The notes beneath the pieces were generated by a model, which saw nothing but the letters and a program-made list of their open reading frames with translations, made no database searches and was not told the DNA's origin. A stretch of 64,000 nt of DNA from Accumulibacter jenkinsii (lineage in GTDB: Bacteria > Pseudomonadota > Gammaproteobacteria > Burkholderiales > Rhodocyclaceae). The stretch covers positions 744,001-808,000 of the forward strand of contig JAZKUF010000002.1 in assembly GCA_036625225.1 (NCBI GenBank). The letters are read 5' to 3'. A program made the translations under genes and the position numbers. Of this stretch, positions 1 through 8,010 are shown in pieces. Position 1 is the stretch's first letter, and every line of letters starts with the position of its first letter.

Positions 1-2
1 CC

Positions 3-563
3 CTGATCGGCATCGAGAACCTGACTGGCAGCGCACTCGTCGACACCCTGACCGGCAATGCCGGCGACAATCTCCTCGATGGCGGGGCCGGTGCAGACAT
101 CCTGACCGGCGGTGACGGCAACGACACCTACATCGTCGATGACGTAGGCGACGAGCTCGTCGAGACCAGCACGGCCCTCAGCCAGATCGACAGCGTGCGA
201 TCGAGCGTCAGCTACATCCTGGCCGCCAACCTCGAGAATCTGTTGCTCACCGGTACCGCCTCCCTCAATGGCACCGGCAATAGCCTGGCCAACGCCCTCA
301 CGGGCAATACCGGCAACAATATCCTGGATGGTCAGGGCGGGATCGACACCATGACAGGCGGCGACGGCAACGACACCTATGTCGTGGACAACGCCAGCGA
401 CAAGGTGATCGAAACCAACGCCAGCCTGACCCAGATCGACACCGTGCAGTCTTCTGTCAGCTACACCCTGCCGACCAGTGTCGAACGTCTGCAGCTCATG
501 GGTAGCAGTCATATCAATGGCACGGGCAACAATTCCGACAACCTCCTGTATTCCAACGAATAA
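3..563 (+). CDS. RTX-repeat protein, 5' part (open at window edge, truncated by insertion)
   Basis: The frame is open from the first complete codon, so the start lies upstream of the window. It encodes about 186 residues made of an 84-residue repeat with glycine/aspartate-rich hemolysin-type calcium-binding motifs (GGDGNDTY, DGQGGIDTM). Such proteins are secreted by type I systems and fold on calcium outside the cell. The last RTX residues are LLYSN at 543-557; the following Glu and the TAA at 561 belong to the inserted element. The remainder of the gene resumes in the matching phase at 2969. As it stands the product would lack the C-terminal secretion signal. Family assignment is firm; the specific role (adhesin, enzyme, surface layer) cannot be told. 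Confidence 0.85.
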   Translation: MIGIENLTGSALVDTLTGNAGDNLLDGGAGADILTGGDGNDTYIVDDVGDELVETSTALSQIDSVRSSVSYILAANLENLLLTGTASLNGTGNSLANALTGNTGNNILDGQGGIDTMTGGDGNDTYVVDNASDKVIETNASLTQIDTVQSSVSYTLPTSVERLQLMGSSHINGTGNNSDNLLYSNE

Positions 564-594
564 GGTTAGATCGTGCGAAGCCACGATCTGAACC
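564..594. repeat. Subterminal hairpin of the IS91-type element
   Basis: GGTTAGATCGTG (564-575) pairs with CACGATCTGAACC (582-594) around the 6-base loop CGAAGC, with one bulged G at 590. It lies at the end downstream of the transposase gene, where IS91 elements carry the replication origin (oriIS). The role as initiation hairpin is inferred from position. The rest of 595-838 holds no gene I can support. Confidence 0.6.
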
Positions 595-838
595 GTTTGT
601 TGGACGAGCCCGGCCCGGAGGCCCGAGCCTCCCTTGCAAATATCTTTTTTGGATTTACCCCGGAAGCATGGATCCGGGAGCAGGAAGTCCCCGATGCCGC
701 TGCCCAGGCGGCAAAGGTTTGGCGAATCCGTCGGTTTCTGCGTCCCGCGTTCTGAATTCCGGGCACGCGCATCGCTCAGCTTGGGGAAACTGAACTCCCG
801 AACCAGGCCGGACAGTGGTGAGGGCCAGGCTTACATGA

Positions 839-1945
839 TCAGGTGGCGACCGAGGCGAGCGGCGCGACGGTGAGGACTCCGGGCGCTGTGGAGCGAATCC
901 GCGTCCTGACGATCACCATCACGGCGCCACAGCAGGGACAAAGCAGTGCTGGCCGCTCCTTGCGCGGCGGCGCGAAGCGGCTGGGATCGAACTTGAGCAA
1001 GAGATGCAGCAAGGCGATCAGGCGCTTGCAATTGGCGTGTAGGAAGCCGAAATTGCGAGCGCGGCGAAACCCCTTGGGCAGAACGTGCTGGAGAATCAGC
1101 CAGAGGAAATCGACCCCAGCGAGCGAGCGTTTTTCCGACTTGCCGGTTTGAGCATTGCGATAGCGGAAGCTTACCTGGCCGTTCTCGCAGGCGAGGATAT
1201 CCGCTTCGCGGATGACGCCCCGGTAGAGGTAACGACCGAGATAGATCAATGCCTTCTCGCCGCTGCCGACCGATTTGCAGTGCGCCACCCACTCCTTCGG
1301 ATAACGCGCCGGCAGGGGAATGCCGGCGGCCTCGATCGCGGCCAGCATCTTTGCCCGAAAGACCTTGGCCAGTGCCTTTTCGTTGAAGAGATAGGTGCCG
1401 TTCTTGCCGCGCCGCTTGCGTCGCCAGCGCCGCTTTCCCGTATCCACCGCGGCTGCGGGAACGATGAGATGGACATGCGGGTGGAAGTCGAGGCGGCGCG
1501 AGTGGGTGTGCAACACCGCGATGGCTCCCGGTGTTCCCTGCAACTGCCGGTCGTTCTGGCTGAAACGATGCACCGTTTCCCAGGCGCAGCCCATCAAGCG
1601 GTCGAGGACGATCTGGGCGTGGGTCAGCGCAAGCCCGCGCCATTCGGCCGGCAGCGTGAAGGTCAGCAGAAAGTAGTCGGCCGGGACGAGCCGTTGCATC
1701 TGCCGTTCCAGCCATTGTTGGCTCTCGTGGTGTTGACAGTGCGGGCAAAGGCGATGGCCACAGGAATGCGGCACGAGATGCTGGTGCGCACAGTCACTGC
1801 ATTGCACCTGCATCATTGGACTGGCAGGGCTGCGGCAATGCTCGATCGCCGACAGCGCCTGTATCTGGTCAAAGCTCAGCCGTTGACGAAATTGCGCCAA
1901 GAAGTCGGTTCCGAATTCAGCGATGATGGCAGAGAGGCGGATCAT
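839..1945 (-). CDS. IS91-family HUH transposase
   Basis: A 368-residue protein with the plan of IS91 transposases: an N-terminal zinc-binding region with cysteine pairs (CSDC near residue 50, CGHRLCPHC near 65), the HUH metal-binding motif (HPHVH near residue 160) and a downstream tyrosine pair in YLGRYLYRG that should supply the nucleophiles for rolling-circle strand cleavage. A last zinc-finger-like CPCC lies near the C-terminus. The start ATG at 1945 overlaps the stop of the recombinase frame (ATGA), so the two are probably translationally coupled. All motifs are present, so the transposase may be active. A long antisense frame covers the same bases and is a shadow. Confidence 0.9.
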   Translation of the reverse strand: MIRLSAIIAEFGTDFLAQFRQRLSFDQIQALSAIEHCRSPASPMMQVQCSDCAHQHLVPHSCGHRLCPHCQHHESQQWLERQMQRLVPADYFLLTFTLPAEWRGLALTHAQIVLDRLMGCAWETVHRFSQNDRQLQGTPGAIAVLHTHSRRLDFHPHVHLIVPAAAVDTGKRRWRRKRRGKNGTYLFNEKALAKVFRAKMLAAIEAAGIPLPARYPKEWVAHCKSVGSGEKALIYLGRYLYRGVIREADILACENGQVSFRYRNAQTGKSEKRSLAGVDFLWLILQHVLPKGFRRARNFGFLHANCKRLIALLHLLLKFDPSRFAPPRKERPALLCPCCGAVMVIVRTRIRSTAPGVLTVAPLASVAT

Positions 1946-2858
1946 CGGGGCGCCTCCTGAGCGAAAGTAAACCGGTCCATCAGCGCGTTGATCCGGTCGA
2001 TCGCATGATGCTGTGTTTGATCCGTCAGATGCGTATAGCGGGCGGTCGTGAGGATGGAATGATGGCCGAGGATCTTCTGGACTTCGAGGAGGTCGACGCC
2101 GGCCTCGATCAGGTGAGTGGCATAGCTGTGGCGAAGGCTGTGAGGCGAAATGTTTTTTTTAGCCCACAGGATTCGACGACTGCCCGCAGGGCCTTCTGAA
2201 CACCGCCGCGGTCGAGGGGTGTGGTGGCTGCGCCAGCACCTGCCAAGCCGCCGTGGCGATTGGGAAACAACAGGACGGGATTGCGGTGGCGCTGCCAGAA
2301 TCGGCGCAGAAGTCGGTAGGTGGCCATCGGCAACGGCACCAGGCGATCCTTGTTGCCCTTGGCGTCGCGCAGATGAACGCGCTGGCGCGCGCCATCGATG
2401 TCGGCGACCGTCAGCCGCAGCCCTTCTCCCAGACGCAGACCAAGACTATAGAGCGTGAAGAAGAAGACGCGGTAACTGAGTACCCGCGTAGCCCTGAAAA
2501 TCCGCTCGGCCTCCTCGACGGTGACGATGTCCGGCAGCCGCTGCGACCGCGGCGGCTGAACCAGTCCCGGCGCCACCCAGGGCTTCTTCAGCACGTGCTC
2601 GTGGTAAAACTTCAGCCCGTAGAGATCGAGCTTGATCGAACTCCAGGAGTGCGTCTCGCTCAGGTCGGAAAAGTAATTCAGCAGGTCGGCATCGCTTAGA
2701 TTGTCGATCTGATGATCGAAGTAGTCTCCGGCTCGGCGGATGGCGCGCGAATATGCCTCAATCGTCTTGGGCTGCAAGCCCTTGAGCTTCAAGTGCTTCT
2801 GATGCAACACGTAGTTGCGATCGAAATCCGTCACTGCGACTGCGGACAGGTCTTCCAT
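1942..2858 (-). CDS. Tyrosine recombinase, two frames joined by a -1 shift at an A8 run
   Basis: The N-terminal frame (ATG 2858; an upstream TTG at 2927 is less likely) shows a SAM-like core-binding domain and the first catalytic Arg region (YSLGLRLGEGLRLT). In frame 0 translation stops at 2109 before the other catalytic residues. At 2153-2160 there is a run of eight A on the coding strand; moving back one base there continues for about 70 codons without a stop, with PHSLRHSYATHL, ILGH and the nucleophile region TARYTHL, ending at TGA 1944-1942 that overlaps the transposase ATG. The joined product is about 305 residues, the normal size. Either programmed -1 frameshifting or slippage makes the full enzyme, or the gene has lost one base (or the run was mis-sequenced). 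Confidence 0.8.
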
Positions 2859-2968
2859 CTTGCGGTAACCTCCAGGTTCGTCATGAACACCCCTCGGATG
2901 AGGGACGAGGTACCATTTTGAATTCAACGCCTCCGCAAGAGCGCCCTTTCCTCCGCGTAGCGGCTTCG

Positions 2969-4495
2969 TCCAACCAGGGCAACAACGTGCTCCAGGGTGG
3001 ACTGGGCAGCGACACGGTATCGTACGAATTCATCACCAGCGGCCCGGTCACCGTCGGTCTGCACTTGAGCACATTGCAGAACACCGTCAATGCCGGCAGC
3101 GACACCCTGCTTGACATCGAGAACCTGATTGGCACCGCCTTCGCCGACAAGCTCACCGGCAATGCCGGCAACAACCGTCTCGATGGCAAGGCCGGAGCAG
3201 ACACCCTGACCGGCGGCGATGGCAACGACACCTACATCGTCGATGACGTTGGCGACCAGGTCGTCGAAACCGGCACCGCCCTCAGCCAGATCGACAGCGT
3301 GCAAGCGAGCGTCAGCTACATCCTGGCCGCCAACGTCGAGAATCTGTCACTCACTGGTAGCGCCCCTCTCAATGGCACCGGCAATAGCCTGGCCAACACA
3401 CTCACGGGCAATTCCGGCAGCAACCTCCTCGATGGCAAGGGGGGAGCCGACACCATGACCGGCGGCGACGGCAACGACACCTATGTCGTGGACAACGCCA
3501 GCGACAAGGTGATCGAAATCAATGCCAGCCTGACCCAGATCGACAGCGTGCAGTCTTCTGTCAGCCATATTCTGGCAAGCAACGTCGAAAACCTGCAGCT
3601 CACGGGCTCTTCTGCCATCAACGCCACCGGCAACGCGCTCGCCAACACCCTCATCGGCAATGCCGGCGACAACATCCTGAATGGTCTGGGCGGCATCGAT
3701 ACCATGACCGGCGGCGATGGCAACGACATCTACACGGTCGACAAGGTCGGCGATCAGGTGATAGAGACCAATGCCAGCCTCAGCCAGATCGATACCGTGG
3801 AATCGAGCATCACCTACACCCTCGGCGCCAACGTCGAGAACCTCAAACTCACGGGCACTGCGGCCATCAACGGCGCCGGCAATGCTCTCGACAATGTCAT
3901 CTCCGGCAATGCGTACAGCAATGTGCTCGATGGAGGCACAGGCCTGGACACGGTCTCCTATCTGTTCGGCACGACCAATATCGGCGTCAAGGTCAACCTT
4001 GGCCTGACCACCGCCCAGATCACCGGCGGTTCCGGAACCGACACCCTGAGCAATTTCGAGAACCTGATCGGCAGCAGCTACGATGACGATCTGACTGGCA
4101 GCAGCATCGCCAACAGCATCAGCGGCGCTCTCGGCAACGACAGGCTGGCAGGCGGTCTTGGCAACGACAGCCTGACAGGCGGTTCGGGAGCCGACATCAT
4201 CCGCTTCGACAGCTTGCTCGGTGCTCTCAACATCGACACGATCACCGACTACAACGTGCTCGATGACACCATTGAACTGGAGAACAGCATCTTTACCAAG
4301 CTGGCGGCCGGCGCCCTCAATCCCGCCTCATTTCAAGTGGGAGCCGCTGCAGCAGCCAACGATTATGTGCTCTACAACAGCGCAACCGGAGCGCTTTCCT
4401 ACGATGCCGACGGCAAGGGGGCTGGCGCTGCAGTGCAGTTTGCGCTGCTCATCGGCGCACCGGTGTTGACCAGCCTGGACTTCGTCGTGACCTGA
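2969..4495 (+). pseudogene. RTX-repeat protein, 3' part with C-terminal calcium-binding domain
   Basis: This is the rest of the gene broken at 557. The frame extends upstream to a TTG at 2918, but residues before SNQGNNVLQGG (2969) are element sequence. It holds three more 84-residue units (TYIVD/TYVVD/IYTVD near 3230, 3480 and 3730), two DTVSY modules, then tight nonapeptides (GGLGNDSLTGG, GADIIRFDS) and a C-terminal domain like that of serralysins and other type I secreted proteins (ITDYNVLDDTIEL, LSYDADG). The secretion signal should be in the last 60 residues. Without its own promoter or good start it is probably not made unless the element is lost. Confidence 0.8.
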
Positions 4496-4509
4496 AATCG
4501 CCGGCGGCC

Positions 4510-4535
4510 GGGCGGGCCGTATCTGCGGCCCGCCC
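4510..4535. terminator. GC-rich hairpin after the RTX gene
   Basis: GGGCGGGCCG, loop TATCTG, CGGCCCGCCC: a perfect 10-base stem starting 15 bases after the RTX stop codon. There is no T run on either side, so it may be a weak or Rho-assisted terminator between this gene and the convergent methyltransferase gene. Confidence 0.5.
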
Positions 4536-4611
4536 CCAGCCACGCACCCGGCTGATTCGCTCGTTGCCGGAGGCCCGATTCATCCATCGGTCGATCCGTT
4601 GGCCGGTCGCC

Positions 4612-6036
4612 TCAGCAGCCGACCCGGCCCCGGCGCGCCTGCACCAGACCCAGCCGCCGCTGCATCTCGGGGCTGCCATAACCCAGTTCGGCGATGATCT
4701 GCAGACGCTGCAGCGCCGCCTCGTCTCCGGTATAGAAGGAAGAAAACGAGCCCAGCCGCTCAAGCTCCTCGAAGACCGCTGCCAAAACCCAGTTGCCGAT
4801 GGCTTCACCCGGAAGCAGCGTATCGAAACGTTCCGCCGGCGCCAGAAACGGTTCACTGGTATCCACCTGCTGCTGTCGCAGGATCGCCGCACTGAGTTGA
4901 GCCAGCGCGTTCACCGCGATCGATCGGGCGCCGTAATCTCTGGCGACCCGTGCCAGACTGGCGAGCCTCGGATGCGTCGCCTGCTGCTCGCAGAGCGCCG
5001 TGAAGTGGCGAAAACAACCCTGCAACGCAAGCCAGCGCACCGCTGCCGGCAAGGCGGGATCCCGAGCGATGGCATAGCTGAACAGCGCCTCTGTCACCGC
5101 TTCACGGCCACCGGCATTCATCGTCGCTGTCCACTCCTGCTCGAGCTCTGATCCATAAGGCAGCTTGACCAGAAAATTCTGCCAGCCGTAGACCTTGTCA
5201 GCCCCAGCGTTCGCCAGCAAGCTGTGGAATGAACCTGCCGCGGCATCCATTGCGGCCGAATCAAGCAGGAAGCCGCGCGCGGCCAGTTGCGCCGCGCGAT
5301 CGGGCTTGCAGCAGAAGAGATTGAGCAGGAATCCGTCAACGGGCGCTGCCGGGTCGAAGGAAACGAGCAGGTCGAGTCCGGGCACCAGCCGGTAGGAGTC
5401 ATAGCCCAGCGCGGCAAAGGCCGTCACCAGTTCCAGATGCAGGTCGGCACCCGCTTTGATTTCGTACTGAACCAGCGGCGACAACTGCGTGAAAAAGCGT
5501 TCGCCGCCCTTCAGGATGTTGGCTTCCTCGCCCTCGGCGTCGATCTTCACCCACTCGATGTCCTGCCAGCCATAACGATCCAGGCACTCGTCAAGCGACA
5601 CGAGCGCAACGGTCTCGGTCGAGCTCGTTGCTGTCGCCCCATGGACCAGTGAGTTCAGTTCCGGGTTCGGGTTCAGCGACAATTGCGCCGTGCCGCTGAC
5701 GGACGAAAGCGCACTCTGGACCAGAGTAACCTGGGTAAAACCGTTGGCGGCAATCCCTTCGGCCAGCAGAAGTGCCGTGCTCGAGGTCGGCTCAAAAGCC
5801 CATACATGGCCCGTCGGCTGCACACACTTTGCCATGCAGAGGGCGTAAACACCGAAATTGGCGCCGATGTCGATGACTTTCTGCCCTGGCTGGAGCAATC
5901 GGCGCAGAAACCTGATTTCGTCCTCGAACCAGTCCTCCTGCTCGCACAGGACATACGGCGTAATCAGATCGAGCGAATCCGGAACAACGATCCTGACGCC
6001 GTCGACCAGGGTAAACGTGGCGGTGCTGACAGTCAT
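4612..6036 (-). CDS. FkbM-family SAM-dependent methyltransferase
   Basis: A 474-residue protein. Residues around 50-70 give the SAM-binding motif I (VIDIGANFGVYAL), followed by WAFEPTSS and, near 165, the FkbM signature VKIDAEGEEANILKGG. FkbM enzymes O-methylate sugars or small polyketides. The C-terminal 200 residues are helical and not recognised. I prefer the ATG at 6036, which has AAAGG upstream, to a TTG at 6054. The gene is last in a minus-strand row after a glycosyltransferase and a sulfatase-fold enzyme, suggesting modification of a glycan made by its neighbours. The substrate is unknown. Confidence 0.8.
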   Translation of the reverse strand: MTVSTATFTLVDGVRIVVPDSLDLITPYVLCEQEDWFEDEIRFLRRLLQPGQKVIDIGANFGVYALCMAKCVQPTGHVWAFEPTSSTALLLAEGIAANGFTQVTLVQSALSSVSGTAQLSLNPNPELNSLVHGATATSSTETVALVSLDECLDRYGWQDIEWVKIDAEGEEANILKGGERFFTQLSPLVQYEIKAGADLHLELVTAFAALGYDSYRLVPGLDLLVSFDPAAPVDGFLLNLFCCKPDRAAQLAARGFLLDSAAMDAAAGSFHSLLANAGADKVYGWQNFLVKLPYGSELEQEWTATMNAGGREAVTEALFSYAIARDPALPAAVRWLALQGCFRHFTALCEQQATHPRLASLARVARDYGARSIAVNALAQLSAAILRQQQVDTSEPFLAPAERFDTLLPGEAIGNWVLAAVFEELERLGSFSSFYTGDEAALQRLQIIAELGYGSPEMQRRLGLVQARRGRVGC

Positions 6037-6075
6037 TGGAAATTGGCCTTTCAAGAATACGCATTTGACCCAAGT

Positions 6076-8010
6076 TCACTCCCAAACCGCGGCATAGCTG
6101 TTCCGAAGCCGTGCTGCGGCAAGGATCTGTCGTTCAACGATGAGCGACATCTCGGCGTCAGACTGGAACAGATTCTTGCGCTCGGCCGGATCGGCAACCA
6201 GGTCATACATTTCGACACCGCGCCGTCCGTAGAGGTAAATCAGCTTGCGTCCGGACGAATCAACATGAGTCAGGCAATAGTCCTGGTAAAAGCAGCTGGT
6301 GATCAGCTCGGTATGACCATCGGTCGACCACAGGCTCTTGCCGGGAATCGCTCCGGCGACGCGGATTCCCGCTGCCTCGAGGACCGTGGGCAGCAGATCG
6401 ATGTGCTGCCGGAGACCGCCGATGCGGCCGACGGGTGCATCTTTACCCGGTGCGCGGATGATCACTGGCACTCGCATGCCCTCCTCGTAGGCGGTGCCGT
6501 TGTGGGCGATCTGCCCGTGTTCGCCGAATCCCTCACCGTGATCGCCGGTGATGATCACCAGGGTGTTGGCCAGCAGCCCGCTACGTTCCAGGGAAATGAA
6601 TAGTTCCTGCAGCATGGTATCGGTGTAACGCAGCGCTTCCCGATAGGCCCGGTGGGCCTGCGCAGGATCGGCAACGGGTTTCACGTTTCCCGGAAAGGCG
6701 TAGGGGTGATGCGTCGCGATGGTCAGCAAGGATGCGAAGAACGGGCGCCCCTTCTGCTGCTGCCTGAGCATCCACTTGACGGCCGGTTCGACCATCGCCC
6801 GGTCGTCGAGTCCCAAATAGCCGAAACGCTCCCAGGGAGCATCGACGAAATCTTCCTGGGTCGTGAAATGGTCGAAGCGCATGTTTCGCAGCAGTTGATC
6901 ACGGCTCTCGAATTCGGCTGGCGCGGTCTGAAAGTGCGCACTGGCGTAGCCTGCCTTCGAAAGAAGCTCCGGCAGGCACGGAAGGCCGAGCCCGCCGGGA
7001 AGGCCTTCGGTGATCTCGGGCTCGAAGCGGGGAAATGTGCCGCAGTAGATACCGACCAGCGCTTTCGACGTGTGTGGAATGGTTGTGTAGGCGCGCTCGA
7101 CAATCTGCGCGCCGCGGGCAAAGGCGTCGATGAACGGTGTCACGCTCGGCGCCGGGTCTCCTTCGGGCCGATACGCGCCGATGGCGTCATGGCGGACCGA
7201 TTCGAGCAAGATCATGAGCACGTTCGGGCGCGCAGGCATATCCATTACCGTGACTTCGGAGATGCCATGAATCGCTTCCGAACCCGCTTTTCGGCTGTAG
7301 GCGGCATATTCGAGCCTGCCGAACGTGGTGCCAAAGGCCATCCCGGAAATGATTCCCATCGACCAGCCTTGCTGCGCTGACCTGTTCCACGACCGCTGGG
7401 TATCCCCCAGATCGGCATAGGCACCCTGATAGAGGAGGCCTTCCGCGCGCCCCACCACGAAGGCGTCGGCATCGTCATTCATCAGGCTGTAGGCGATGTT
7501 GCAGCCGGGGAGAAGAAGAATCGGCAGAATCAGCACGGCGCGAGCGAGATAGCCTGTCGATCGACGCTCGACGCTCACGGCAGCCAGCGCGACGAATACG
7601 ATCGCCAGCAGGACCGTCTCCAGAACATCGAGCGTCACCTCGCCGGAAGCCACCGCAGCCAGTTCGGTGGAATGACGAAAGCCGAATTCGATGATCGCGA
7701 AATCGAGCGCCTCGCCGGTTTTCAGGAACAGCATCTGCGAAAGGACGGCGAGCACGAGTATCGCCGTCGCGAGACCGGCGTGAATGCTGCCTGAAACGCT
7801 TCGGGCGGTGCTTTCGGGCGCACTGATCCGGATAACGAGCTCGTACGTTCCTGCCAGGACCAGAAGGATCGCGAGGTCGGCTGCTCCCGCCAGGAGGGCC
7901 GTTGCGGTGTCCCACTGGGCATTGACCAGCGGGCGCTGAATGAGAAAGGTCGCGATCAGTGCGGCGATGGCCAGATAGTAGCGACGAATCGTGAGTTCGC
8001 AGCGGATCAT
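6076..8010 (-). CDS. Membrane sulfatase-fold phosphotransferase (LTA synthase/PptB-like)
   Basis: A 644-residue protein. The first 200 residues hold several membrane segments (YYLAIAALIATFLI, AILVLAVLSQMLFL, AVLILPILLLPG). The rest is a periplasmic alkaline-phosphatase/sulfatase fold: NVLMILLESVRHD with the metal ligand Glu, a Thr-rich stretch (AYTTIPHTSKALVG) holding the likely nucleophile, and VIITGDHGEGFGEHG. Relatives transfer phosphoglycerol or phosphoethanolamine to lipids, glycans or, for Neisseria PptA/PptB, to pilin. The start is ATG 8010, whose ATGA overlaps the stop of the upstream glycosyltransferase, so the two are coupled. A GTG/TTG-type extension to 8049 is rejected. Which phospho-group it transfers cannot be read from sequence. 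Confidence 0.75.
   Translation of the reverse strand: MIRCELTIRRYYLAIAALIATFLIQRPLVNAQWDTATALLAGAADLAILLVLAGTYELVIRISAPESTARSVSGSIHAGLATAILVLAVLSQMLFLKTGEALDFAIIEFGFRHSTELAAVASGEVTLDVLETVLLAIVFVALAAVSVERRSTGYLARAVLILPILLLPGCNIAYSLMNDDADAFVVGRAEGLLYQGAYADLGDTQRSWNRSAQQGWSMGIISGMAFGTTFGRLEYAAYSRKAGSEAIHGISEVTVMDMPARPNVLMILLESVRHDAIGAYRPEGDPAPSVTPFIDAFARGAQIVERAYTTIPHTSKALVGIYCGTFPRFEPEITEGLPGGLGLPCLPELLSKAGYASAHFQTAPAEFESRDQLLRNMRFDHFTTQEDFVDAPWERFGYLGLDDRAMVEPAVKWMLRQQQKGRPFFASLLTIATHHPYAFPGNVKPVADPAQAHRAYREALRYTDTMLQELFISLERSGLLANTLVIITGDHGEGFGEHGQIAHNGTAYEEGMRVPVIIRAPGKDAPVGRIGGLRQHIDLLPTVLEAAGIRVAGAIPGKSLWSTDGHTELITSCFYQDYCLTHVDSSGRKLIYLYGRRGVEMYDLVADPAERKNLFQSDAEMSLIVERQILAAARLRNSYAAVWE

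Larger units (their letters stand above)
558..2968 (-). mobile_element. IS91-type element with tyrosine recombinase gene, inserted in RTX gene
   Basis: The boundaries are inferred from the interrupted gene. TCCAAC occurs at 552-557 and again at 2969-2974, in the same codon phase, and joining at this word restores the RTX frame. Inside lie a HUH transposase and a tyrosine recombinase, both on the minus strand and overlapping by ATGA. A near-perfect hairpin lies 6 bases inside the left end. No long terminal inverted repeats are visible, as expected for IS91 elements. IS91 elements normally leave no target duplication, so the 6-base repeat is either an unusual duplication or part of one element end. 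Confidence 0.8.
127..3950 (+). repeat. Tandem 252-base (84-residue) RTX repeats, interrupted by the element
   Basis: Units recur with a spacing of about 250-252 bases: two in the left part (near 127 and 378) and three in the right part (near 3230, 3480 and 3730). Each encodes NGTGN-LANTLTGN-G-N-LDG-GG-DTMTGGDGNDTY-VD followed by ETNASLTQIDSVQSSVSY-L-ANVENL-LTGSA. DNA identity between units is high, so unit number may vary between strains by recombination. Confidence 0.7.

Noticed and set aside
573..873. Small open frames between the left element end and the transposase
   Set aside because: No start site or family-like sequence; the region is the non-coding end of the element with a hairpin.
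127..3950. Regular direct repeats as a CRISPR array
   Set aside because: The repeats are 252 bases, continuous and translated as RTX modules, without unique spacers.
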